NCBI RefSeq assembly: GCF_030518195.1
Contig: NZ_JAULSC010000006.1
Location: 62,001-126,000 of the forward strand
Direction: 5' to 3'
Source of the DNA: Nocardioides cremeus
GTDB taxonomy: Bacteria; Actinomycetota; Actinomycetes; Propionibacteriales; Nocardioidaceae
DNA length: 64,000 bases
Numbering within the stretch: the stretch's first letter is position 1; every line of letters begins with the position of its first letter. Below are positions 29,165-37,624 of the stretch, one piece after another. Position numbers and translations under genes: made by a program. The notes under the pieces were generated by a model. It made no database searches. It was not told the origin of the DNA and was given only the letters and a program-made list of their open reading frames with translations.

Positions 29165-30274
29165 ATGGGTCGCCGCGTCGTGCTGCACATCGGTGCCATG
29201 AAGACCGGCACCAGCTACGTCCAGTCGGTCCTGGGCAGCAACAAGGACGAGCTCGTCGACACCGGCGTCGAGTTCCTGGGCGGCTTCGCCCGCCAGACCA
29301 AGGCCGTGCGCGACGTGCTGCGCCTGCCCAAGGACGAGCGCCGCAACCGCCGCCGCTGGGAGAAGATCGCCCGCGCGGCCCACGACATGGACGGCCACAC
29401 CGGCATCGTGTCGATGGAGTTCCTCAGCTTCGCCGCGCCCCGCCACGTGGAGGCCTTCCTCGCGCCCCTGGAGGGGCTCGACGTCCGGGTGCTGCTGACC
29501 GTGCGCGACCAGATGCGCGTGGTGCCGGCCCAGTGGCAGACCTACACGCGCAACCTGGGCACCGACGACTGGGCGAGCTACCTGCGCGCCATCGAGGCCA
29601 CCCCCGGGCGGCGTGCACCGTCGCGCGCCCACCGCACCTTCCACCGCGCCCAGGACGTCGCCACGATCGTCGAGCGCTGGTCGGTGCCGGGCGTGCAGGG
29701 CATCGACGTGGTCACCGTGCCACCGTCCTCGGCGCCGCGCGACGAGCTGTGGCGTCGCTTCGCGCAGGCGACCGGCGTGCGCCCCGACATCGCCGACCTC
29801 GGCGAGGTGAAGGACAACGAGTCGCTGGGCTATGCCGCCTGCGACTGGCTGCGCCGGGCCAACCCGCACCTCGACGACCTCGCGCCGCGCAGCTACCGGC
29901 GCCTCGTGCGACCGCTGGCCCGCGGGGTCCTGGCGCCGCTGCGCGACGAGCAGGACCGCCCCCGGCTCGACGAGCGTGCGGCGGCCTGGGCGCGCGGGCG
30001 CAACCAGGAGCTGCGCGACCTCGTCGCCTCGGGCCGGGTCGGCCTGGTCGGGGACCTCGACGACCTGCCGGTGCCCGAGGACCTCTCGGCCCACCCCCGC
30101 GAGGCGCCGGCCCCGCCGGCCGACCAGGTGCTGCGATGCGCGCAGGTCGTGCACGACCACGCGGTCGCGCTCACGGGCGGCCCCGCGCGCGGTGGCCCCG
30201 ACCGCGACGACGTCGACGCCCTGGTCCGCGACGCCGTCGCCCACCTGCGCCGCGCGAGCGAGGAGAAGCGATGA
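29165..30274 (+). CDS. Sulfotransferase-like protein 2
   Basis: A 369-aa P-loop protein paralogous to the one at 23147. It has VVLHIGAMKTGTSYVQSVLG (5'-PSB loop; the usual Pro is replaced by Met), a strand-Arg element in VLLTVRDQMRVVPAQWQTYTR (within about 115-135), TFHRAQDVATIVERW and PPSSAPRDELWRRFAQATG, then NESLGYAACDWLRR. PAPS-dependent sulfation of a surface polymer is likely but unproven. The C-terminal 50 residues are low-complexity. Its stop overlaps the LicD-methyltransferase gene by ATGA, so the two are co-translated. ATG 29165 is chosen; GTG 29162 is one codon upstream. Confidence 0.78.
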   Translation: MGRRVVLHIGAMKTGTSYVQSVLGSNKDELVDTGVEFLGGFARQTKAVRDVLRLPKDERRNRRRWEKIARAAHDMDGHTGIVSMEFLSFAAPRHVEAFLAPLEGLDVRVLLTVRDQMRVVPAQWQTYTRNLGTDDWASYLRAIEATPGRRAPSRAHRTFHRAQDVATIVERWSVPGVQGIDVVTVPPSSAPRDELWRRFAQATGVRPDIADLGEVKDNESLGYAACDWLRRANPHLDDLAPRSYRRLVRPLARGVLAPLRDEQDRPRLDERAAAWARGRNQELRDLVASGRVGLVGDLDDLPVPEDLSAHPREAPAPPADQVLRCAQVVHDHAVALTGGPARGGPDRDDVDALVRDAVAHLRRASEEKR

Positions 30275-31845
30275 GCACCCCGGACGTCCTCGAGGCCCAC
30301 GCCGACGACGAGGGCCTGCGGCTCTCGCTGCCCCGCGGCGCCGAGGACCGGCCCGTCGACCTGCTCCTCGACGACCAGCGCATCGGCTCCTTCTGGCTCG
30401 AGCGCGACACCGTCGAGCGCGAGGGTGCGCGCTGGTGGGCGTGGCCGGCCGCGCTGCGTCCGCACCTCGTCGGGCGGACCCGGCTCTCGCTGGTCGACCA
30501 CGCCAGCTCCGAGCAGCTCGCCGCGCTCGACCTCGTGCTGGGCGGGCCGAGCGACCCCGAGCAGCGGATCGTGGTGGCCGACGCCCAGGGCAACCCGCTG
30601 GGCCTCGACAAGTCGATGCGGCTGATGCGGCTCTTCGCGGACCGCTCGGCCGAGCACCTCGACCCCCTGCTCGACTCGATCGAGGACGTGCTGGCCGCGC
30701 TGCGCAGCTGCGGCGTCGAGGGGTTCGTCGCCTACGGCACCCTGCTCGGCGCGGTGCGCCAGGGCGGCTTCATCGGCCACGACTCCGACGCCGACCTGGG
30801 CTACGTCAGCGCCCACGACCACCCCGCCGACGTGGTGCGCGAGTCCTTCCGCCTGCAGCGGGCGCTGGTCGAGATGGGCTACCCCGTCACCCGCTACTCG
30901 GGCCTGGCCTTCAAGATCTTCGTCCAGGAGTCCGACGGGACGCGCCGGGGCCTCGACGTCTTCGGCGGCTTCCTGCGCGAGGGCGTGCTCTACCTGATGG
31001 GCGAGGTGGGACACCCCTTCGAGCGCGAGTGGATCTGGCCCCTGGGCACGGCCAGCCTCGAGGGGCGCGAGGTGCCCGTGCCGGCGCAGCCCGAGCACCT
31101 GCTGGCCGCCATGTACGGCGAGTCGTGGCGGGTGCCCGACCCGGCGTACCAGTTCGAGACCCCCGCCTCGACCCGCCGGCGCCTCAACGGCTGGTTCCGG
31201 GGCACCCGCGTGCAGCGCGAGGAGGTCTGGGACCCCTACTACTCACGCCGCGGCGCCGGTGCCAAGGACCGGCCCAGCGACTTCGTGCGCTGGGTGCGCC
31301 GCCGCGAGCGCCGCGCCGTGCGCGCCGTCGACATCGGCTGCGGCACCGGCGCCGACGTCGCCTTCCTGGCGCGCCACGGCGTCGAGGCGGTCGGCCTCGA
31401 CTACTGCCGCCGGGCCTTCGCGCGCAAGCAGCGCAAGCTGGCCCGACGCGACCTGCCCGCGACCTTCCGCTGGGCCAACCTGACCGAGGTCCGCTCCACG
31501 CTGGTCACCGGCGCCCTGCTCTCCCGCTCGCCGGGGCCCACCGTGGTGCTGGCGCGCCACGTCGCCGACGCCACCAACGCCGACGGGCGGGCCAACCTGC
31601 TGCGCCTGGCCAGGATGGCGCTCGGCGGCCAGGGCCGGCTCTACCTCCAGGTGCTCAGCGCCCCCGCCCCGGGCGGCAACCCGCTCGGTGTTCACCCCAT
31701 CGACGTCGACGCCCTCGAGGAGCAGGTCCGGGCCTCCGGCGGCACCGTCGTGGCCCGGCACGACCTCGCCGGGGAGCGCCCCGGCGAGACCGACCCCGGT
31801 GCGACCCCGTACCTCTGCAGATTGGTGGTCCAGTGGCCTCAGTGA
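30271..31845 (+). CDS. LicD-like phosphotransferase fused to a SAM methyltransferase
   Basis: A 524-aa protein. An N-terminal beta-rich region of about 110 residues is followed by a LicD/nucleotidyltransferase-fold domain (about 125-300: EGFVAYGTLLGAVRQGGFIG, then HDSDADLGY, where the acidic pair replaces the usual DDD). A class I methyltransferase domain (about 350-515) has VDIGCGTGADVAFLARHG. LicD enzymes move phosphocholine or similar groups onto teichoic acids and glycans. A joined methyltransferase could methylate the transferred group or the same glycan; that is inference. It is co-translated with sulfotransferase 2 and overlaps the next small gene by 13 nt. Confidence 0.82.
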   Translation: MSTPDVLEAHADDEGLRLSLPRGAEDRPVDLLLDDQRIGSFWLERDTVEREGARWWAWPAALRPHLVGRTRLSLVDHASSEQLAALDLVLGGPSDPEQRIVVADAQGNPLGLDKSMRLMRLFADRSAEHLDPLLDSIEDVLAALRSCGVEGFVAYGTLLGAVRQGGFIGHDSDADLGYVSAHDHPADVVRESFRLQRALVEMGYPVTRYSGLAFKIFVQESDGTRRGLDVFGGFLREGVLYLMGEVGHPFEREWIWPLGTASLEGREVPVPAQPEHLLAAMYGESWRVPDPAYQFETPASTRRRLNGWFRGTRVQREEVWDPYYSRRGAGAKDRPSDFVRWVRRRERRAVRAVDIGCGTGADVAFLARHGVEAVGLDYCRRAFARKQRKLARRDLPATFRWANLTEVRSTLVTGALLSRSPGPTVVLARHVADATNADGRANLLRLARMALGGQGRLYLQVLSAPAPGGNPLGVHPIDVDALEEQVRASGGTVVARHDLAGERPGETDPGATPYLCRLVVQWPQ

Positions 31846-32075
31846 AGAACCTCCTCCGTCAGTACCGCGACCAGGCGGGGCTCGCGCGCCGACTCACCGA
31901 GCTCGAGGCCGAGGTACAGGAGTGCCGCTCGATGAACCTGCGGGTCGCCGAGCTCACCGACCTGGTCACCGAGCTCCTGGTGCCCCTCGCCGCCAGCGAG
32001 GACCCCCGGGTCGTGGAGATCCTCGAGCGCTACCGCGCCGGCGTGAGCGACCCCGCGGGCCCCTCGCAGCGATGA
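31833..32075 (+). CDS. Small coiled-coil protein (DUF6752-like)
   Basis: An 80-aa protein starting at GTG 31833 inside the end of the previous gene. Nearly all of it is a charged helix with heptad-like leucines (LLRQYRDQAGLARRLTELEA, then MNLRVAELTDLVTELLVPLA), so a coiled coil is likely. There is no signal peptide or membrane helix. It resembles the small DUF6752 proteins found beside sulfotransferase genes in Nocardioides; that assignment is from memory of the family. It overlaps the following sulfotransferase gene by ATGA. It might be a scaffold or oligomerisation partner. Confidence 0.75.
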   Translation: MASVKNLLRQYRDQAGLARRLTELEAEVQECRSMNLRVAELTDLVTELLVPLAASEDPRVVEILERYRAGVSDPAGPSQR

Positions 32076-33196
32076 GCCCCACCCCGGAGCGCTCCGGTCC
32101 CCGGCGCGTCTTCCTGCACGTGGGGCTGCCCAAGACCGGCACCACCTACCTGCAGGACGCGCTGTGGGCCAACAAGCGGCTGCTGCGCGAGCGGGGCCTG
32201 CTGCTGCCCGGCGCCCGCCGACGGCACCTGCTGGCCTCCCTCGAGGTGCGCGAGGACCCCGGCCTGGCGCGCCGGCCCGGTGACACCGCGCACCCCTGGC
32301 AGGACCTCGTCGCCGAGGCGCAGCAGTGGTCGGGCGACGTGCTGGTGACCCACGAGTTCTTCGCCGCCGCCTCGGTCGAGCAGGTACGACGCGTGGTCGC
32401 CGACCTGGCGGGCGCCGAGGTGCACGTGCTGGTCACGGCGCGGGCGATGCCCGACCTGTTCATCTCGCGCTGGCAGGAGTGGGTCAAGAACGGTGCCCGC
32501 GGGCGCATCGACGCCTACCCGCCCGACGGGCCGCGCGCCGACACGGGGGAGTGGGGCTGGCCCAGCTTCGACCTGGGCATCGTGCTCGAGCGCTGGGGCG
32601 CGGTGCTGCCCCACGAGCGCGTGCACGTGCTGCCGATGGCACCGGGCAGCTCCGAGCCGGGCGAGCTGCTGCGCCGCTTCCTGGGGGTGCTCGGTCTCGA
32701 CGACGAGGGGCTCGAGGTGCCGGCCGCGGCGGCGAACGCCTCCCTCGGCCTCGTGGAGGTCGAGCTGCTGCGCCGGGTCAACGCGCACCTCGGCGACTTC
32801 CGCTCGGCGCACGACCGCGGCACCTGGATCCGCGGCTACCTCGGCGAGGGCGGGGTGCTCCCGGCCTCGCGCGAGAAGTTCCGACCCTCCCGCGAGACCG
32901 TGGCCGACCTCGTCGCGCGCGGCGAGCGGGCACAGCGGATGCTGCGCGAGGAGGGCTTCGACGTCGTGGGCGACGCGACTCTGCTGGAGCCCGGCGACCT
33001 CGACGGGCGCCGTCACCCCGACGAGGTCGACGAGGCGGAGATGCTGGCCTGCGCCACCGAGGCGATGGCCCGGCTGACCGGCGACGTGAGGTCGCTCACT
33101 CGCGAGCGCGACGCCCTCTCCCAGGCCCCGTCGCGACCACCGAGACTGTCATGGCTGCGTGTTAACGTTCGCGGTCGCGGGCCCCGCACGGGGTAG
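32072..33196 (+). CDS. Sulfotransferase-like protein 3
   Basis: A 374-aa P-loop protein with VFLHVGLPKTGTTYLQDALW (5'-PSB loop, about residues 13-32). The strand-Arg element VLVTARAMPDLFISRWQEWVK (within about 118-138) lacks the usual RD pair after the Arg. Also present are FDLGIVLERWG, MAPGSSEPGELLRRFLG and ANASLGLVEVELLRRVN, all shared with the paralogs. A last segment, LTRERDALSQAPSRPP, may be coiled. It ends the operon that starts at 29165. The acceptor is unknown. Confidence 0.78.
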   Translation: MSPTPERSGPRRVFLHVGLPKTGTTYLQDALWANKRLLRERGLLLPGARRRHLLASLEVREDPGLARRPGDTAHPWQDLVAEAQQWSGDVLVTHEFFAAASVEQVRRVVADLAGAEVHVLVTARAMPDLFISRWQEWVKNGARGRIDAYPPDGPRADTGEWGWPSFDLGIVLERWGAVLPHERVHVLPMAPGSSEPGELLRRFLGVLGLDDEGLEVPAAAANASLGLVEVELLRRVNAHLGDFRSAHDRGTWIRGYLGEGGVLPASREKFRPSRETVADLVARGERAQRMLREEGFDVVGDATLLEPGDLDGRRHPDEVDEAEMLACATEAMARLTGDVRSLTRERDALSQAPSRPPRLSWLRVNVRGRGPRTG

Positions 33197-33212
33197 CGAG
33201 AGGGGAAGCACC

Positions 33213-34595
33213 GTGACACGCGACAGGAGACTGGCGACCGCGCTGGCCACCGCGACCGTCCTCGTCCTGAGCGGCCTGGCCACGGGCTCCGCCGCCTCGG
33301 CAGGTCCCGCGGCGCCAACGGCCCGTGCAGCGGCACCGCTCGCCTCCGTCGAGACGGCGGCACGGGTGCAGGTGGCGGCGAGGAAGACGGGCTGGAAGCC
33401 CGTCGCCGGGGCCAAGTTCAACACCCCGCGCTCCAAGCCGGGCACCCAGTTCCGCCTCGAGGCGCAGGTGCTCGGTGCGATCCGGCACGCCAAGAAGGGC
33501 TCGGTCATCCGGATCTCGCTCTTCTCCTTCGACCGCTACCCGGTCGCCGACGCGCTCATCAAGGCCCACCGCCGCGGTGTCGACGTGCAGGTGCTGATGA
33601 ACAACCACGAGGTGCCGGGCGCCCAGAAGAAGCTGCGCAGCGTCATCGGGGCCAACCGCTCCAAGCGCAGCTACATCTACCAGTGCACCAACGGCTGCCG
33701 CTCCTCGGGCGAGAACAACCACGACAAGTACTTCATCTTCTCCCACACCGGGATCGCCAAGAACGTCGTGATGACCGGCTCGGTCAACATGAAGATGAAC
33801 GGCGCCAAGAACCAGTTCAACGACCTGTGGACGCGCAACAACGTCCCGAAGATCTACCAGGCCTTCGACGCGCTGCACGAGCAGATGGAGCGCGACAAGG
33901 TCGCCCGGCCCAACTACTGGGTGCAGAACATCGGCAAGAACTTCCAGCTGCAGGCGCTGCCCTTCCACGGCAACGGGCCCAACCACGACCCGATCGACAC
34001 GATCCTCGACCCGGTGCGCTGCAAGGGCGCGACCGGCGGCACCGGCAACCAGGGCCGCACCCGCATCCGGGTCAACATGCACGCCTGGGACGGTGACCGG
34101 GGCACCTACCTGGCGCGCCGGCTGCGCAAGCTCTACGCACTGGGCTGCGACGTGCGCCTGCAGTACGGCTACGCCGGCAAGCGGGTGCGCAACGAGCTCG
34201 GGGTGCGCACCCCGCGCGGCTACGTGCCGGTGCGCTCCAGCGGCATGGACACCAACGCCGACGGCGAGATCGACCTCTACAGCCACATGAAGCTGCTCGT
34301 GATCTCCGGCAACTACGGCAACGACACCTCCAAGCGGGTCGTGGTCACCGGCTCGAGCAACTACCAGGACAGCGGCCTGCGCGGCGACGAGCTGCTGTTC
34401 CGCATGTACGACCAGGGCAAGGCCACCAAGCAGTACCTCGCCCACTTCGACTGGATGTGGAACAACCACACCCGGGCCGTTCCCTACCAGAAGAAGACTG
34501 TCTCCGGACGAGGCCTCGACGGCGCGGCCACGACCGAGCAGCGCATCTACGACGACGGGCTCGGGACCGACAGTCCCGAGTGGAAGGACCAGTGA
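33213..34595 (+). CDS. Secreted phospholipase D-like protein
   Basis: A 460-aa protein with a signal peptide (about 1-30, ATALATATVLVLSGLATGSA). It has two PLD half-domains: the first HKD-type motif is HDKYFIFSHTG followed by GSVNMK (about 170-200), the second is HMKLLVISG followed by GSSNYQDSG (about 350-390). Each half also has the VDVQVLMNN/CDVRLQYGY strand. Secreted PLD-like proteins cleave phosphodiesters in phospholipids or nucleic acids; the target is not known. The first motif reads HxKxxxxx without the final Asp, as in many PLD-like proteins. GTG 33213 follows GAGAGGGGAAGCACC. It is 3 nt from the acyl-CoA dehydrogenase gene. Confidence 0.85.
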   Translation: MTRDRRLATALATATVLVLSGLATGSAASAGPAAPTARAAAPLASVETAARVQVAARKTGWKPVAGAKFNTPRSKPGTQFRLEAQVLGAIRHAKKGSVIRISLFSFDRYPVADALIKAHRRGVDVQVLMNNHEVPGAQKKLRSVIGANRSKRSYIYQCTNGCRSSGENNHDKYFIFSHTGIAKNVVMTGSVNMKMNGAKNQFNDLWTRNNVPKIYQAFDALHEQMERDKVARPNYWVQNIGKNFQLQALPFHGNGPNHDPIDTILDPVRCKGATGGTGNQGRTRIRVNMHAWDGDRGTYLARRLRKLYALGCDVRLQYGYAGKRVRNELGVRTPRGYVPVRSSGMDTNADGEIDLYSHMKLLVISGNYGNDTSKRVVVTGSSNYQDSGLRGDELLFRMYDQGKATKQYLAHFDWMWNNHTRAVPYQKKTVSGRGLDGAATTEQRIYDDGLGTDSPEWKDQ

Positions 34596-34598
34596 CCC

Positions 34599-35795
34599 AT
34601 GGCGCGACTGTGTGAGACCGAGGGCCTCGGCGAGGACCAGCAGGAGATCCTCAAGGCGGTGCGCGGCTTCGTCGAGAAGTCGATCCTCCCCGTGGCCACC
34701 GAGCTCGAGCACGCCGACGAGTACCCCACCGAGATCGTCGAGGGGCTCAAGGAGCTCGGGGTGTTCGGCCTGATGATCCCCGAGGAGTACGGCGGCCTCG
34801 GCGAGTCGCTGCTCACCTACGCGCTGTGCGTCGAGGAGATCGCTCGCGGCTGGATGAGCGTCTCGGGCGTCATCAACACCCACTTCATCGTCGCCTACAT
34901 GCTGATGCAGCACGGCACCGAGGAGCAGAAGCAGAAGTACCTGCCCCGGATGGCCACCGGCGACGTGCGCGGCTCGTTCTCGATGTCCGAGCCCGGCCTG
35001 GGCTCCGACGTCTCCGCGATCAAGACCAAGGCCGTCAGAGGTGACGACGGTGGCTACACCATCGACGGCCAGAAGATGTGGCTGACCAACGGTGGCTCCT
35101 CGAACCTGGTCGCCGTGCTGGTCAAGACCGACGAGGGCTCCGACTCGGTCTACAAGAACATGACGACGTTCCTGGTCGAGAAGGAGCCCGGCTTCGGCGA
35201 GACCGCCCAGGGCGTCACCGTGCCCGGCAAGATCGACAAGATGGGCTACAAGGGCGTCGACACCACCGAGCTGGTGCTCGAGGGCCACCGGATATCCGCC
35301 GACCAGGTGCTGGGCGGCGAGTCCGGCAAGGGCTTCTACCAGATGATGGACGGCGTCGAGGTCGGGCGGGTCAACGTCGCCGCGCGCGCCTGCGGCGTGG
35401 CCAACCGCGCCTTCGAGCTGGCCATCGCCTACGCCCAGCAGCGCGAGACCTTCGGCAAGCCGATCGCCCAGCACCAGGCCATCCAGTTCAAGCTCGCCGA
35501 GATGGCCGTCAAGGTCGAGGCCTCGCACGCGATGATGGTCAAGGCGGCCCGCATCAAGGACAAGGGCCAGCGCAACGACGTCGAGGCGGGCATGGCCAAG
35601 TACCTGGCCGCGGAGTACTGCAACGAGGTCGTCGAGGCCTCGTTCCGCATCCACGGCGGCTACGGCTACTCCAAGGAGTACGAGATCGAGCGCCTCTACC
35701 GCGAGGCGGCGTTCCTGCTCATCGGCGAGGGCACCGCGGAGATCCAGAAGATGATCATCGGACGCAGCCTGCTCAAGGACTACAAGCTCCTCTGA
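34599..35795 (+). CDS. Acyl-CoA dehydrogenase
   Basis: A 398-aa FAD enzyme that makes trans-2-enoyl-CoA from acyl-CoA. It has FSMSEPGLGSDVSAIKTKA (FAD/substrate loop, about 128-146), WLTNGGSSNL, GRVNVAARACGVANRAFELA, RETFGKPIAQHQAIQFKLAEM and RIHGGYGYSKEYEIERLYR. The catalytic Glu is expected in the LLIGEGTAEIQ motif (about 375). Length matches the short/medium-chain family. It starts 3 nt after the PLD-like gene although their roles seem unrelated. The MaoC dehydratase at 37625 might act on a related acyl-CoA; this is inference. Confidence 0.93.
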   Translation: MARLCETEGLGEDQQEILKAVRGFVEKSILPVATELEHADEYPTEIVEGLKELGVFGLMIPEEYGGLGESLLTYALCVEEIARGWMSVSGVINTHFIVAYMLMQHGTEEQKQKYLPRMATGDVRGSFSMSEPGLGSDVSAIKTKAVRGDDGGYTIDGQKMWLTNGGSSNLVAVLVKTDEGSDSVYKNMTTFLVEKEPGFGETAQGVTVPGKIDKMGYKGVDTTELVLEGHRISADQVLGGESGKGFYQMMDGVEVGRVNVAARACGVANRAFELAIAYAQQRETFGKPIAQHQAIQFKLAEMAVKVEASHAMMVKAARIKDKGQRNDVEAGMAKYLAAEYCNEVVEASFRIHGGYGYSKEYEIERLYREAAFLLIGEGTAEIQKMIIGRSLLKDYKLL

Positions 35796-35807
35796 GCCAG
35801 CAGCTGC

Positions 35808-36875
35808 TCACTGACCGGCGTCGCGGCCCTTGCCGCGGCGCCGGTTCTTCTTGGCGCCCTGGTTCTTCCCACGGTTCTTCCCGCCCTGGCCGGGACGCTT
35901 GATCCCGCCCTCGCGCAGCACGTGCACCAGCGCCGCCACCGCGGCGTCGAGCTGGGCCTGGGCGTCGACGGAGGCCGGGTCGGCCCCGGGCACGTCGAGC
36001 GGCTCGAGCTCGCGCAGGTCGCCCACGACACGGGCGCCGCTGGCCTCGATGCCGGCCACCATGCCCGCCGAGCGCTTGCGCAGCCAGCGCGGCACGGTGA
36101 AGCCGATCGGCTCCTCGTCGCGGCGGCGGTGCACCAGCACGTGCTTGCCCAGCGCCTTGATCTTCTTGTTGTACTCGGGCAGCGCGAGGTCGCCCACCAG
36201 CTCGTTGATGCGGCCCATCAACAGTGCCGAGGCCACGCCCAGCGACTCGTTGGCCCGGGGTGCCTCGTCCCACTCGGTGCCGGTGATGCCGGCCACCTCG
36301 CAGAAGCGCTCCCACAGCAGCTCGCCCGGAGCCCCGGGCGGCGGCACCGTGACCACGTGCACGTTCTCGGGGCCCAGCACCTCGGCCCAGCGACCCACGA
36401 CCCGGTCGGCGGCCTGCTGGCGCCAGAAGCGCCGGCCGGCGTCGCCACCGTCCTCGAGGGCGCTCAGGTACTCGGTCCAGCCCCAGGACTGGCGGTTCTT
36501 CAGCGTCTCCTGCCACATCGCCGGCACGCTGCGACCCAGGTCGCGCACGGTGACCACGGCCTCGACGGGGGAGCCGGCCAGGTCGTCACGGACCTGGCGG
36601 ATGCGCTCGGCGGAGATCGGGCCGAGGTACTCCATCGAGACGATCGCGGTGCCCGGATGGGCGCGCAGCTCCTCGGCCAAGGAGGCCCAGGCGCCCTCCT
36701 CGGCGTGCTTGGAGCCGATCAGGTCGGAGACCGCGCGAGCGTGCCGGGCCCAGCTGGGGCCGGGGAACAGGATGCCCTGCTCGGCCAGGCGGTCCCGGTT
36801 GGCGTTGAGCCGTCCCTGGATGAAGGTCGTGCCCGACTTCATCAGTCCGACGTGCAGCAGCACCCGCTCCGCCAT
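35808..36875 (-). CDS. Sulfotransferase-like protein 4 with basic tail
   Basis: A 355-aa P-loop protein, the fourth paralog here. It has VLLHVGLMKSGTTFIQGRL (5'-PSB loop), VVTVRDLGRSVPAMWQETLK (3'-phosphate region, about 108-127), RFWRQQAADRVVGRWAEVLG, PPPGAPGELLWERFCEVAG and ANESLGVASALLMGRINELV. The last 30 residues are almost all Lys, Arg, Gly and Asn (GGKNRGKNQGAKKNRRRGK), suggesting nucleic-acid or anionic-polymer binding. ATG 36875 is preferred to ATG 36914 because GAGGGGC precedes it at proper distance and homology begins there. It converges on the acyl-CoA dehydrogenase. Confidence 0.78.
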   Translation of the reverse strand: MAERVLLHVGLMKSGTTFIQGRLNANRDRLAEQGILFPGPSWARHARAVSDLIGSKHAEEGAWASLAEELRAHPGTAIVSMEYLGPISAERIRQVRDDLAGSPVEAVVTVRDLGRSVPAMWQETLKNRQSWGWTEYLSALEDGGDAGRRFWRQQAADRVVGRWAEVLGPENVHVVTVPPPGAPGELLWERFCEVAGITGTEWDEAPRANESLGVASALLMGRINELVGDLALPEYNKKIKALGKHVLVHRRRDEEPIGFTVPRWLRKRSAGMVAGIEASGARVVGDLRELEPLDVPGADPASVDAQAQLDAAVAALVHVLREGGIKRPGQGGKNRGKNQGAKKNRRRGKGRDAGQ

Positions 36876-36929
36876 CGCCTGCCCCTCGCTCGCCCACGTC
36901 CTGCCGGCGCTCATCCTCGCACGCTCGGC

Positions 36930-37457
36930 TCACTGCGGGGCGTCAGCCACCTCGACGTCGTCGACCAGGTAGCCGAACTCCTCGTCGACCGCGCGTTCGG
37001 AGGGGTCCACGGCCACCGAGCTGGGGTGGTCCTGGCCCTCCGGCCAGTCGACCTCGACCCGGTGGGCGCCCGGCGTCTCGGCGGCCGCGATCACCTCGTC
37101 GATGGTCACGACCCTCGAGAGGGGGACGGGGTCGCCGGCGACCGCTCCGCTGCGTCCGCCGCCGCGGGCGTAGGTGGCCGAGACGACCTCGTCGTCGGCC
37201 ACGGTGACCCGGATCGGCACCCCGGCGTCGGGGCAGTAGCAGGTCAGCGTCAACGTGTAGGAGTAGTCGGTCGGCGCGAACCCACCGGGATCCTGGGTCG
37301 GCTCGTCGGAGGGCTCCGCGGCGGGCTCGTCAGAGGGCGACGTGCTGGAGGCGGGGTCGGGAGCCAGGCCGGGCTCGCTGTCGCCGCAGCCCGCGAGGGC
37401 CAGCAGGGCGAGGGCGGCGAGCGCGGGCAGGGCGGCGCGGGCAGGTCTCATGGTCAT
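36930..37457 (-). CDS. DUF6174-like lipoprotein
   Basis: A 175-aa lipoprotein: signal peptide, lipobox LALAGC (Cys about 24), a Pro/Ser/Glu/Asp-rich linker of about 35 residues, then a compact domain with YSYTLTLTCYCPDAGVPIRVTV, VVSATYARGG and AHRVEVDWPEGQDHPSSVAVD. The C-x-C pair after a beta-strand is characteristic of the DUF6174 family, whose function is unknown. ATG 37457 is chosen, with 37451 as alternative; the longer upstream frame is arginine-rich and unlikely. It is divergent from the MaoC gene, with 167 bp between. Confidence 0.8.
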   Translation of the reverse strand: MTMRPARAALPALAALALLALAGCGDSEPGLAPDPASSTSPSDEPAAEPSDEPTQDPGGFAPTDYSYTLTLTCYCPDAGVPIRVTVADDEVVSATYARGGGRSGAVAGDPVPLSRVVTIDEVIAAAETPGAHRVEVDWPEGQDHPSSVAVDPSERAVDEEFGYLVDDVEVADAPQ

Positions 37458-37624
37458 GGGACGGCGCCGGCGCGCTGTGGGTTGCACGCCCCCCATCCTG
37501 CGCCACCGGCGCCACGGTGACGAAGGCCACCCCGCCGGGGGCTGACGCCGGCGCCCGGTTCCGACACCATGGGCGCGTCCGACCGCGGCCCAGGCCCGGT
37601 CCACCCGATCAGGAGGAGCCAGCC

